Assembly: GCA_963802355.1 (NCBI GenBank) | Contig: CAWDIV010000025.1 | Coordinates: forward strand, 14,768-78,767 | Direction of reading: 5' to 3' | Length of the DNA stretch: 64,000 nucleotides | Source of the DNA: SG8-41 sp963802355 | Lineage (GTDB): Bacteria; Pseudomonadota; Gammaproteobacteria; Burkholderiales; SG8-41 | In this document: positions 54,867 through 62,999 of the stretch, piece after piece | Numbering within the stretch: the first letter of the stretch is position 1 | Layout: each line of letters begins with the position of its first letter | Translations under genes and position numbers: made by a program | The notes under the pieces: generated by a model | What the model saw: only the letters and a program-made list of their open reading frames with translations | What the model was told of the DNA's origin: nothing | Database searches by the model: none

Positions 54867-56089
54867 ATGGACCGCAGAGAATTAATCCGCTTGACCGGCG
54901 CCGCCGCAGTCGGAGCCGCCGCAGTCGGAGCCGCCGCCGCCGCCGTCCGTGGCTGCGCCGCGTCAGCTCCAGTTGCGGGCAAAGCGCCACCTTCCAATTG
55001 CGACGTTTACCAGGGCAGCGCGGCGGATTGGAACGCCTGGGCGGCGGATCGAAGGGACCGCGACTACAGAGCAGAGCCGGCAAGAGCAATCGGCGAGCCG
55101 TCGAACAACCTTGAGCTAGTAGAACGGCTGCTAGCTTCGTACCGTCGCACGTTCAAGAAAGCGCATTACGGGAGCATGTGGGGCACGATCTTTGAGCAAA
55201 ACCATCTCCCAATTCATCAGGTATTCATGGCTGGGACCGTGGCGGAGGCAGAGCGGATCCTGCGCGACCCCGCCAGCACGGAGCTTCATCACGGCTTTGA
55301 TACCACGGTTTCTGAGTTTACAAAAAGGCTCATAGCGAGCGAAGCGACATCGCGGGGTTTAGCCAAAACTTGCAAGATGAAATTACTAACCCTCGGCGAT
55401 GCGCTCGGGGTGACCAGCCTGGACAACCCGGAGACTTACTGCGCCTACCCGGAACCAGCGCCGGCGCCGGAAACCGACGAGCTGTTGGAACGTATCGAGC
55501 GGGCGCTTGGGTTCAGGATAGATTTCCCCAACCCGTTCCCGAATGAATTCGGCTTGGCCACCAAGCGAGGAATTGCGGGATATCGGGCGATTAACGCTCT
55601 TTATCAAGCCCATCGAATCAAGACGCTTGTCGCCCGCGTTCGCAACCCGCGTATTCTGGAGATCGGTGGCGGAACGGGGCGAACCGCTTACTACGCTCAT
55701 AAGCTCGGGCTCAAGAACTACTCAATCGTAGACCTTCCTTTACCGCAATCTCTCAGGGCTACTTTTTGGGCCGCACGCTTGGCCACGATTCAATCGCTGC
55801 GGACGGCGACCCCGAGACTGCGGACGCGGTCAAGCTCTACGCCCCGGAAACATTCTTCGCGCGCCAAGAGCGCTACGACCTGATTGTTAACGTCGATTCC
55901 CTAACCGAGATGGGGTGGGAAACGGCTTCAGCCTATTGGAAGGCAATCCGCAGCAGAGCGGCCCGGTTCTTTTCCATAAACCACGAGTCAAACGAGTTCA
56001 CCGTACGGCAGCTACCCGGCCTCGCGCCCCAGACGAGATACCCGTATTGGATGCGGCGCGGGTATGTCGAGGAGCTTTACCTTTTTTAA
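54867..56089 (+). CDS. SAM-dependent methyltransferase-like protein with twin-arginine N terminus, one frameshift
   Basis: GGAGGGGGAGC precedes the ATG. The N terminus (DRRELIRLTGAAAVGAA, then AVRGCAAS) looks like a Tat signal with a lipobox-like Cys near residue 31; it is built from a 15 bp tandem repeat. The body has a long helical lead (LELVERLLASYRRTFKKAHYGSMW) and the SAM motif ILEIGGGTGRTAYYAHKLG at about residue 266. Near 55770 one base is missing; the next frame continues RTLGHDSIAADGDPE, QERYDLIVNVDSLTEMG and ends VEELYLF. About 407 residues joined. It resembles putative sugar O-methyltransferases. An exported methyltransferase would be odd. Confidence 0.72.
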
Positions 56090-56097
56090 ACTGCTAG

Positions 56098-56330
56098 CGC
56101 TGCCACTTGATCGATTCTGGCGTGCCTGAGTTTGTTAAAGACGAGTTCGAGGCTTTTCTCACGTACGCCATTCTGGCGCACGGCTTTCTGCGCCTGCGCT
56201 GTGCCGAGTGCACCCACGAGAAGCTGGTCGCCTTTTCGTGCAAGCGGCGCGGGTTTTGCCCCTCGTGTGGCGCGCGGCGCATGGTAGAGATGGCTGCGCA
56301 CCTAGTCGAATCGCCACCGGCCGCTTTCTG
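56098..56330 (+). pseudogene. N-terminal zinc-binding fragment of an IS91-family transposase
   Basis: In frame: GVPEFVKDEFEAFLTYAILA, HGFLRLRCAECTHEKLVAFS, CKRRGFCPSCGARRMVEMAA then HLVE. The CxxC...CKxRGxCPSC pattern is the transposase zinc-binding domain of IS91 elements. It begins directly after the methyltransferase stop and is cut where repeat R5 begins. Confidence 0.8.
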
Positions 56331-56489
56331 GAACGGGCTATGACCGCTTGGGGTCGGGTGCCGCCTCTGACCAGCGGCAGCTTTGCGGAAATCTGAGGCA
56401 CTGACTGACATTGGCGTCCACCACCGGCCGCTATCTGGAAAACTGGGGGCCGGGAATGTGGGACCGGGTACGGCCAGAAGCGGTCACTG
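56313..56489 (+). repeat. dispersed repeat R5
   Basis: CCACCGGCCGCTTTCTGGAA (56314) and ACCGGCCGCTATCTGGAAAA (56430) duplicate one box within the copy. ACCAGCGGCAGCTTTGCGG and GGCCAGAAGCGGTCACTG are the other boxes. The copy truncates the IS91 fragment. 56490-56693 holds no gene. Confidence 0.7.
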
Positions 56490-56693
56490 AAGTAGCCAGA
56501 CCAGACGTTCCGACACATTGAGCGTATCTTGCTGGTACTAGCCGCTTGCCGCTTTTCACCGAAATTTAGTAGTCCATGGAAACGGTAAGTGCACGGCGGA
56601 AACGTTGGCAACAAGATGTTACGGGCAACATACGTCACCAAGTTATGGAGACAGCTACCAAGTTATACAGCAGTTCGGTCTTCCCATATCAAA

Positions 56694-56700
56694 GTTAGGC
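56694..56700 (+). other. cassette left boundary GTTAGGC
   Basis: GTTAGGC has the RTTRRRY form of the integron recombination core, and the next GTTRRRY in a proper attC lies 615 bases downstream. No matching RYYYAAC arm is found upstream, so a preceding attC is missing or degenerate. Confidence 0.5.
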
Positions 56701-56859
56701 GTCACGGGTCCGCGCGAATGGGTGACAACGTCGAGTCCCACGTCCAATGCCAGCGATTTTTGGCTCGCATTTCTTTCTTGTGATCCCGGGGGTATCGTCT
56801 CGATTCGAGCGACGGCCACACGTGGGCGGGATCGCGACGATGACTATCTCGGAGGCCGC

Positions 56860-57186
56860 ATGGATGCGCGCACGATGAGACGCAACTTCGCCGCCGGACT
56901 CGTTGCCGGGCTGCGCGTGGTGTGGCCGATCCTGTCTGGCCTGATCGGACTGATGATCGCCCTAGGCCTCGTCGTCGGGCTGCGTGAAGGCTGGTCGATA
57001 CAGGAGTCGATCTACTTTGCTTTTGTATCCGGTCTCACGATCGGCTATGGCGATCTTGCCCCGAAGACGCTGCTGGCACGCACGCTCGCAATCCTTATCG
57101 GGGTATGCGGCGTGCTGTTCACCGCACTGCTGGCCGCAGTCGCGGTGAAGGCCCTTGGCGCAGCCAATGACGACGGCAATCGATAG
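56860..57186 (+). CDS. two-TM potassium-channel-like protein, integron cassette gene
   Basis: 108 residues from the ATG at 56860, with GGAGG five bases upstream; an open frame reaches further left but without coding character. Helix 1 is WPILSGLIGLMIALGLVVG; the re-entrant loop carries GLTIGYGDLAPKTLLA, whose TIGYGD is the K+ selectivity filter (canonical TVGYGD); helix 2 is TLAILIGVCGVLFTALLAAVAVKAL. This is a complete minimal pore module (Ion_trans_2) with no regulatory domain, expected to tetramerise in the inner membrane. It is flanked by GTTAGGC on the left and an attC on the right, the layout of an integron gene cassette. Confidence 0.85.
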   Translation: MDARTMRRNFAAGLVAGLRVVWPILSGLIGLMIALGLVVGLREGWSIQESIYFAFVSGLTIGYGDLAPKTLLARTLAILIGVCGVLFTALLAAVAVKALGAANDDGNR

Positions 57187-57219
57187 CCGGGAGGCCACAG
57201 AATGAAAGGGAAGCGTGAC

Positions 57220-57315
57220 GCCTAACAACACGTTGGAGCGGACCGGGATGCCTCGTGGGCCGCGTCTTACCGCGGCACGGTCATCGTGGCCAGCCGCTCA
57301 ACTCGGTCGTTAAGC
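57220..57315 (+). other. attC recombination site of a gene cassette
   Basis: GCCTAAC (57220-57226) is a perfect RYYYAAC R'' box and GTTAAGC (57309-57315) a GTTRRRY R' box. Inside, CGTTGGAGCGG (57231-57241) pairs with CCGCTCAAC (57294-57302), leaving one unpaired G, the extrahelical base typical of attC. The centre forms a second stem (CCGCG/CGCGG around TCTTAC). Total 96 bp, within the usual range. It lies 33 bases after the channel stop. Confidence 0.82.
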
Positions 57316-57341
57316 AGGCCAAGCTCAATTTTCCGAACGTC

Positions 57342-57436
57342 CGGTTCGGTCGACTGCGGGAGTTCGCCAACGGCCGGTATGGCGGAAATTGAGACTTGCC
57401 GGCAGCTGGCTCAGACCGGCCAGGATTGGACATTCC
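57342..57436 (+). repeat. dispersed repeat R6
   Basis: GGTTCGGTCGACTGCGGG, ACGGCCGGTATGGCGGAAAT, CCGGCAGCTGGC and AGACCGGCCAGGATTGGACATTC. AAGCTCAATTTTCCG (57320-57334) also pairs imperfectly with CGGAAATTGAGACTT (57383-57397). It starts 27 bases after the attC. Confidence 0.6.
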
Positions 57437-57536
57437 GCCGCTCCGGCGTCACTGGGGAAGTTGACGCCTGCCCGAAGAAAAAATCTTTCCTTGAATCGGC
57501 ACTGAAACCAAGAGCTGACGCCCCCGCCAATTCAAC

Positions 57537-57561
57537 AAGGGCCTGCCTCGAAAGGCCTTTT
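57537..57561. terminator. hairpin beyond the 3' end of a LysR gene
   Basis: AAGGGCCT (57537-57544) and AGGCCTT (57553-57559) form a stem around GCCTCGAA, followed by TT on the plus strand and by AACAATT-like sequence on the other. Placed 30 bases beyond the minus-strand LysR stop; it may work for that gene. Confidence 0.4.
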
Positions 57562-57590
57562 ACCGATGCATTACTCCCTGTTGTAACGCC

Positions 57591-58488
57591 TCAGCTAATG
57601 GAGCGAGCCAGATTTCGCGCAAGCGACGTGATCGTCTTGACCATCGCCGCGGCCGGCGAAGTGAGCGGAGAATCCATGCGCGTGTAAAGCCCGACAGCAT
57701 ATGAAGGCATTCGCTCGGCGACGGGAACCGGCTGCAGCAAGCCACTGGCGAATGACGCGGCAAGCAACGGCCGTGAGGTGATGGCCAGCATGTCGGTCTT
57801 GGAAAGAAGGTTCACTATGGTGCTGTAAGACCCACAGTCGACCACCTGTCGTGGTAGTGGCAAATTCGCCGCGGAAAAGACCTGCTCCAGACGACCACCG
57901 TCTGCCATAGGGACGATCCAGTCCGCGCTTGCCAGTTCTGCGAGCGATCGCGCGCCGCACAGGGGATGTTCTTTGCGGACGGCAACCACGAAATCGTTGC
58001 GGAAAAGCGGCCGAAACTTGAGAGCTGAGTCGAGTTTGGCGGCGGTTCGAGTCCCGATCGCAAGGTCCAAAGTGCCGTCACGCACCATCGGCAGGAACGT
58101 AGTCGAAAAGCCCTCCAGGATTCGTATGCGCGCGAGGGGAAACTGCTTGTGGAAATGAGCAACGGCGTCGGAAACGATCAGGTGCATGCCCAACGGCCCG
58201 CTGCCCAGAGCAACGGAGCCCGAGGCTTGGCCGCTAAGCTGAATCACCTCCTCCTCGGCCTTGCGGATCTCGGTTTCCAACCCGTACCCGCGCAAAGAAG
58301 GCGCGTCCTGCGGTCGTCGGGACCACGCCCTGAGGGGTGCGCCTCAATAGCTGTGCATGGAGCTCGTCTTCGAGTCCGCGAACGCTTTTGGTTATTGCAG
58401 GCTGTGATACCTGCAGCTTGCGGGCGGCAGCACGGATGCTGCCCGTTTCGACTACGGCGAGAAAATTCTGGAGTTGCTTCAGGCGCAC
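57591..58488 (-). CDS. LysR-family transcriptional regulator, one frameshift
   Basis: Starts with GTG at 58488: RLKQLQNFLAVVETGSIRAAARKLQVSQPAITKSVRGLE, the winged helix, then RRTPQGVVPTTAGRAFFAR. Near 58288 one base is lost or gained and the frame resumes YGLETEIRKAEEEVIQLSGQ with the effector domain (GSVALGSGPLGMHLIVSDAVAHF). Joined length about 299 residues. It is divergent from the Bug gene at 58595 with a palindrome between, so it probably controls that gene. Confidence 0.83.
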
Positions 58489-58491
58489 GGT

Positions 58492-58507
58492 ATAACCTCA
58501 AGGTTAT
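58492..58507. promoter_or_regulatory. probable LysR operator
   Basis: ATAACC (58492-58497) and GGTTAT (58502-58507) are perfect arms around TCAA, four bases from the LysR start codon and about 90 bases before the divergent Bug gene. Autoregulation at this site would block LysR translation-start-proximal DNA. Confidence 0.5.
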
Positions 58508-58594
58508 CGAGGTGCATACCCGGTCATCTTACTGCGGCGAGGCAAGGAGGTGTATTGTGAGCCGGGTACGGAAAAAATAGGGTGAGGAGGATCC

Positions 58595-59550
58595 ATGAAG
58601 CACGCGTTTCTCATATTCATCCTGCTGGTGATTTCGCTTCCAATCCGGGCGCAGGACCCATGGCCTTCCCGGCCCGTCAGATTCATAGTGCCCACCTCGC
58701 CGGGCGGCGGTACAGACACCTACGCACGGTTGCTGGCCCAGGGACTGGGCCAGGCGTTGAAGCAGCAGTTCGTTGTGGAGAACCGGCCCGGGTCCAGCGG
58801 CAACATCGGCGCGGAGATCGTGGCGAAGGCCGCTCCGGATGGCTACACTTTTCTCGTTTCATCAAGCTCGCCGCTCGTCATCAATCCGGGCCTCTTCAAG
58901 GGCCTCCCTTACAGCGCCGAACGTGATCTCGCGCCGGTGGCACGAGGCGTAATCAGCCCCATCGTCTTCACCGGCCATCCTTCGGTTCCCGCGAAGACGC
59001 TGCCCGCGTTGGTCGGATTGGGAAAGCGCGAGCCTGGCAAGCTCACCTACGGGTCTGCAGGACCGGGTAGTCCCGGCAATCTCGCCGTCAAGATGCTGGA
59101 GGAGATTACGGGCGCACGGTTCGTGCATCTGCCCTACAAGGGCGCTGGCCAGGCGATCATAGGCCTTCTTCGCGGCGAGAGCATGTTCATGGTTTCCGAC
59201 ATCAATACCGTTCAGCCGCATGTCCAATCCGGACGAATACTCGCACTCGCCGCCTCGCGTCGCACTCCTCAACTTCCAGGCATACCCGATTTGGCCGAGG
59301 CAGGCTTTCCGGCGATCGAATCCGATGTGTCGTTCAGCGTCACCGCGCCGGCCAGCACCTCCGGTGCGATCATTGACACCTCGGTACCGAGATCGTGAAA
59401 ACCATGAAGGTGCCGGCGCTCAAGGAAAGGCTCGACGCGCAAGGCGTGATACCGGTATTCGACACGCCGGACGAGTTTGGCGTCATCCTGAAGAAGGAAA
59501 GAGCCAGGTACGCGGAAATCATCCGGCGCAACAAGATTGTCGTGGAATAA
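58595..59550 (+). CDS. Bug-family (TTT) periplasmic receptor, one frameshift
   Basis: GAGGAGGATCC precedes the ATG. Signal FLIFILLVISLPIRAQ, then PWPSRPVRFIVPTSPGGGTD. ENRPGSSGNIGAEIVAKAAPDGYTFLVSS, HLPYKGAGQAIIGLLRGE and PGIPDLAEAGFPAIE are conserved. Near 59375 one base is missing; the final frame gives LGTEIVKTMKVPALKERLDAQ and the helix ending RNKIVVE. About 318 residues joined. Divergent from a LysR gene, so it is one of two clearly regulated Bug genes in the window. Confidence 0.84.
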
Positions 59551-59593
59551 AAGGTACGACTCTTGATGCTACTCGCCGTGGCACTACCGATTG

Positions 59594-59673
59594 CGCCTGG
59601 TCACGAGCGACCGGTATCGAGAAATCTGAGGGTTGACCGCATCGGGCGGCAGCCGGCCAGGAGCTGCCGTTCA
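59594..59673 (+). repeat. dispersed repeat R7
   Basis: GCGCCTGGTCACGAGCGACC, GGTATCGAGAAATCTGAGGG, GACCGCATCGGGCGGCAGCC and GGCCAGGAGCTGCCGTTCA. The rest of 59551-59847 shows no gene. Confidence 0.7.
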
Positions 59674-59847
59674 AGTCGGACTTCGAATAGCCGCAAAGCT
59701 GTCGCGCGCGAATTGCCGCGTGCAGCTGCACCGGCGCTGCCGAATTCTGCTGAGGCCCCCGGCGGCTCGGCTACTTTTCTCCTTAACGAAACTTCGCTTC
59801 GCAGCGTAGACGCACGCGCGATGAGGTCCGGCATTTGTCGGAAAGTC

Positions 59848-60315
59848 TTAGCAGGTGTTCGCCTTGTAAATGACGAGACGGAAGTCGGTGCCGTCCTTGG
59901 TGCCGCAATATCCGCTGCGCTGCCGATCATAGCTCGGGCACTTGGCGTTCATCAGCCGACCCTCCGCGTAGTCGATAATCTTGATCACGGATCCGTCGCC
60001 CTTCAAGAACGCTGCGGTGTAGGTGTTGCGATCGATGCCGCCATGGCGCACGATGACGTCGACCCGCACCGTCTCAGCGGTAAGATCGCCATAGATGGCC
60101 TGTGGAAACCAGTCCGTAAGAACATGCTGCAGATGCTTACGGCCAAACTCGTTCAGATGGCAGCCGGGTGCGATGCGCGAAGCGATTATGAGATGCCGGC
60201 AGGAAGAGCTTCCTGTCATGCGAGATTTTGCCCGACGTATGACCCTATCTGCCCCCGCATGCCCCCGCTCGGCCAGCGTCAAGGTGGGCACCTCCCGCGT
60301 TTGTTTAATCGACAC
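59848..60315 (-). CDS. hypothetical protein
   Basis: 155 residues from the ATG at 60315, immediately after the stop of the PilZ-like gene, so it may be the last gene of that unit. The second half looks like a folded domain: PQAIYGDLTAETVRVDVIVRH, IDRNTYTAAFLKGDGSVIKI, IDYAEGRLMNAKCPSY and FRLVIYKANTC. Three cysteines occur near the end (CPSY, GYCGT, NTC). The N-terminal 60 residues are basic and poorly structured, and the true start could be later (MTGSSS). I do not recognise the family. Confidence 0.5.
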   Translation of the reverse strand: MSIKQTREVPTLTLAERGHAGADRVIRRAKSRMTGSSSCRHLIIASRIAPGCHLNEFGRKHLQHVLTDWFPQAIYGDLTAETVRVDVIVRHGGIDRNTYTAAFLKGDGSVIKIIDYAEGRLMNAKCPSYDRQRSGYCGTKDGTDFRLVIYKANTC

Positions 60316-60324
60316 AATGCTTGC

Positions 60325-61941
60325 TCAATCGATCCACTCAAACGCGACGCGCTCGAAGTTCTCCCGCTGCTCGAGAACCTTGCCGAACCGCAGGTGTCCC
60401 GTGGTCTTTTCGACTTGTACGGTGTAGGAAAGTCCCGGGAAATAGCTCCCGGCTTCCAGCAACAGCGATGGTTGGTCGGAGGTATCCTCGTCATACGGCA
60501 GCAATACCGTTACTCAGGTAATGGTGGGAGGTCGCGTCATCGCGGCGCGTTTCCCATTGCCAGGCATCCTCGGCCGGCGCATTGGGCTTCTTAAGTCGAA
60601 ATAGCTGCGGGTTCCTGGAGAGGATTTCGGCGCCGACGTCGGAGTTCTTCTGCCGGTCGACCTGCAGCCGGCGCACTATGCCGACGCACCAGGTATTCGA
60701 GTTCCCCAATCTGAACGCCAACAGCGCACCTATCTTGAGCGCTCCTTGCGCGCGACGGGTGGTAAGCGCGCCGAGACCGCGCAAACTGAAGTTCTTCAAC
60801 ATCCAGGTCTCGATCAGCGCTCCCTCGGGGATCTGCGTCCCTACCCGGCCGTCATCGAACAGAATTTCGAACTTTTGGGCGGTAACCAGCTCCTGCTCGA
60901 GCTTGCCGACGACCCGCATTACCGCATCGAGACCGAACACGACGTCTACGCGGCTGGCGAAACTCGTGCGGGGGTATTTGCGCCGCGGCGGATTGTTTCC
61001 CAGTAGAGCAGGAGTCGCTGCAGCGTTTCGAGTTGTTCGGCGCCGGTATATCCCTCGCCCAGGGTGGGGTCGGCGGACATGGCGGGCCGATTCCCGCTTC
61101 GCTCGATGAGCTCGTTCAACCGGTTGACCACAAGGCCTGGTCCAAAGAAACGCATGGTTGGAGTCACTTGGATTTCGTTCTTCACCACGCACGGATGTGT
61201 CGTTGTCGCCAGGTCCACATAGAAATGGAAATGCTCACCCGGCGCGTCGCTGAACGCGAACGAGCTGGCGAGGCGCGCGATTATGCGTGATGTCAGCTCA
61301 ATCTGCCGCGGTGGCAGTGTCTGGGGCGCCGCGGCTTCCAGCATGACCGCGCTGGTAAGCTCGTTCCTCGCCGTGCTCGTTTGGGGTCCCGACGAGTAGA
61401 GAACCACCGGAGAGGTCGCGTAATGCTGACTCACTGCGAACGCGAAGAGCCGGTACAAGACGGTCCACGTACAGATCGGGTTCGCTGGCGTAGCGCATAA
61501 GAGCAAGTCGCATCTGCATGACGTGGGCGTGCATTGCCCGCACGGTGGCGAGCGGGAGCTGGTCTTTGGACTCGCCGGGCCGGGAGATTTCGAAGTAACC
61601 GACGATCTCCATGTATGCGTCCGCTACTTTCTCCCAGAAGTTCATCAGGACCTGCCACTGCCTGAAGCGGTCCGCTCTTTGCACGTTTTCGCCGGCGAGG
61701 TAGTCCGCCATCAAGGCCTCGGCAGCCGGCTGTCCCGCTTCATCGACCATAGAGATAACCCGCAGGCGCTGCCCGATACCGAACCGCGTGGCGCACGCGA
61801 GCGATTCCAGCCATGCGGTAACTTCCTCGGTAGCCTTGAGAGGGTCGTCGCGCGGCAGTTCCGCGAGCAACCTGTTTGCTTCAGCGACGTGGAGCATGGG
61901 ATGCCCGCCGCGTTGCCCATCTTTTGCAGCCAATTGAACAT
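60325..61941 (-). CDS. PilZ-like domain protein, about four frameshifts
   Basis: AAGGAGATATAG precedes the ATG at 61941: FNWLQKMGNAAGI. Shifts near 61905, 61450, 60985 and 60505 are needed to read on. Pieces in order: LHVAEANRLLAELPRDDPLK; WEKVADAYMEIVGYFEIS; LYRLFAFAVSQHYATSPV; FYVDLATTTHPCVVKNEI; then RRKYPRTSFASRVDVVFG (PilZ RxxxR), LKNFSLRGLGAL (NxSxxG) and CVGIVRRLQVDRQ, and finally LLPYDEDTSDQPSLLLEAGS to FEWID. About 535 residues joined. The C-terminal motifs fit a c-di-GMP-binding PilZ domain with an extended spacing between the two motifs; the long N-terminal helical part is of unknown function. As sequenced it would not make one protein. Confidence 0.62.
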
Positions 61942-61993
61942 CTATATCTCCTTAGCGGAGTCGGGACGATGCCCGCTGCCAGACCTAATCAAA

Positions 61994-62449
61994 CTATATG
62001 AAGTACGCATGCCGTGCCCTGTGGGCGCTTGCTTCGGACCAGGGATCTGCTTTACCCGACGGGTTGCGAACGCTGGCGAGACATCGCTCGAACATCTGAC
62101 TGAAAGGCACACCCGTCACCTCCGAAGCGAGGAGCGCGCGCTTGGCGATGCTCAGTTCCAGGAGGAACAGCAGCTCCTGAAAGGCGTCCCATGGCAAGCC
62201 CTGCCGCTTGCCGTCGCGGGTGTCCATGATCAGGCGATTGATATAGATCTCGAACTCCCGCTGACTCCAAAGAAAGCAGATCTGGCTCGCCAGGTGCGGC
62301 AACTTTTCCAGGGCGCTGGAGTCGGGAGATACCTGAGGGTGTCGAGTATTTGACGACTCCGTCGGCGGCGGCGTATGCCCGCTTGGGCTCTCGCTCCCCT
62401 GCGGCGATGGCCCAAAGCCCCGAAAACCTTGCAGTGCGGTCGTTCCCAT
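61994..62449 (-). CDS. hypothetical protein upstream of the PilZ-like gene
   Basis: 151 residues in one intact frame. The N-terminal third is Ser/Pro/Thr-rich and probably disordered (PSGHTPPPTESSNTRHPQ). The remainder is helical and amphipathic: EKLPHLASQICFLWSQREFE, IYINRLIMDTRDGKRQGLPW and QELLFLLELSIAKRALLASE. No signal or membrane span. It ends 52 bases before the PilZ-like gene, so the two are probably cotranscribed. I do not recognise the family. Confidence 0.6.
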   Translation of the reverse strand: MGTTALQGFRGFGPSPQGSESPSGHTPPPTESSNTRHPQVSPDSSALEKLPHLASQICFLWSQREFEIYINRLIMDTRDGKRQGLPWDAFQELLFLLELSIAKRALLASEVTGVPFSQMFERCLASVRNPSGKADPWSEASAHRARHAYFI

Positions 62450-62577
62450 AGGTAAAAATCAACGGCACAAGTGACCGTTCCCGTACGTGAAAATTGCCCG
62501 CCCCTTCCCCGGCGTGACTTTCGTCACCCGCTGGACGAGGCTACGTACACCTATAGAGCAAGAATCGGTCCGGCTCG

Positions 62578-62707
62578 GATGGGTCGATTGCCGGCATCGG
62601 GCACCGGCAGCTTTAGGGCGGATTGATCTTTTTCTACGGGAACGTCGGTTATCTGGAAATTTGGGGCTCAGCCGGGTCCGGCGACAGTCGGCCATCACCG
62701 GTCATTC
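62578..62707 (+). repeat. dispersed repeat R8
   Basis: GATGGGTCGATTGCCGGCAT, GGCACCGGCAGCTTTAGG (exact match to R4), GTCGGTTATCTGGAAATTTG, GGTCCGGCGACAGTCGGCC and ACCGGTCATTCACC. It separates the PilZ-related unit from two PF04392-type genes. The other bases of 62450-62825 are not coding. Confidence 0.75.
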
Positions 62708-62825
62708 ACCAGCGGCTCCCAATTTGACCATTGATCGACACCCAACACCTGTCTGCCGCTAAAAACTCTCCAGTCCGCTGACCATGGCGTAAGCGCGCAT
62801 AATGGCCGCCTACCAAGTGGATTGA

Positions 62826-62984
62826 ATGAACACTCGTCGCAAACTGCTTATTGCGGTTGGCGCAAGCGCGCTCGCAGCGCCGTTCGCTTCTGTCGCGCAA
62901 CAGCAGACCAAGGTCTGGCGCGTCGGTTTCTTGGCGCCGCGGCACGTGGATTTTCTCGACTCCGACTATTACTTGTATGCCTGA
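62826..62984 (+). pseudogene. N-terminal stub of a PF04392-type substrate-binding protein
   Basis: The ATG opens MNTRRKLLIAVGASALAAPF, ASVAQQQTKVWRVGFLAPRH and VDFLDSDYYLYA stop. The Tat-like signal and the VWRVGFLAPR strand are typical of the family, but only 52 residues remain. The complete paralogue starts 15 bases later, so the stub looks like the left part of a replaced or recombined gene. Confidence 0.75.
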
Positions 62985-62999
62985 GAGTGGGGAATTGAC

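Noticed and set aside
57537..57561. Second attC after the first
   Set aside because: The hairpin lacks RYYYAAC/GTTRRRY ends.
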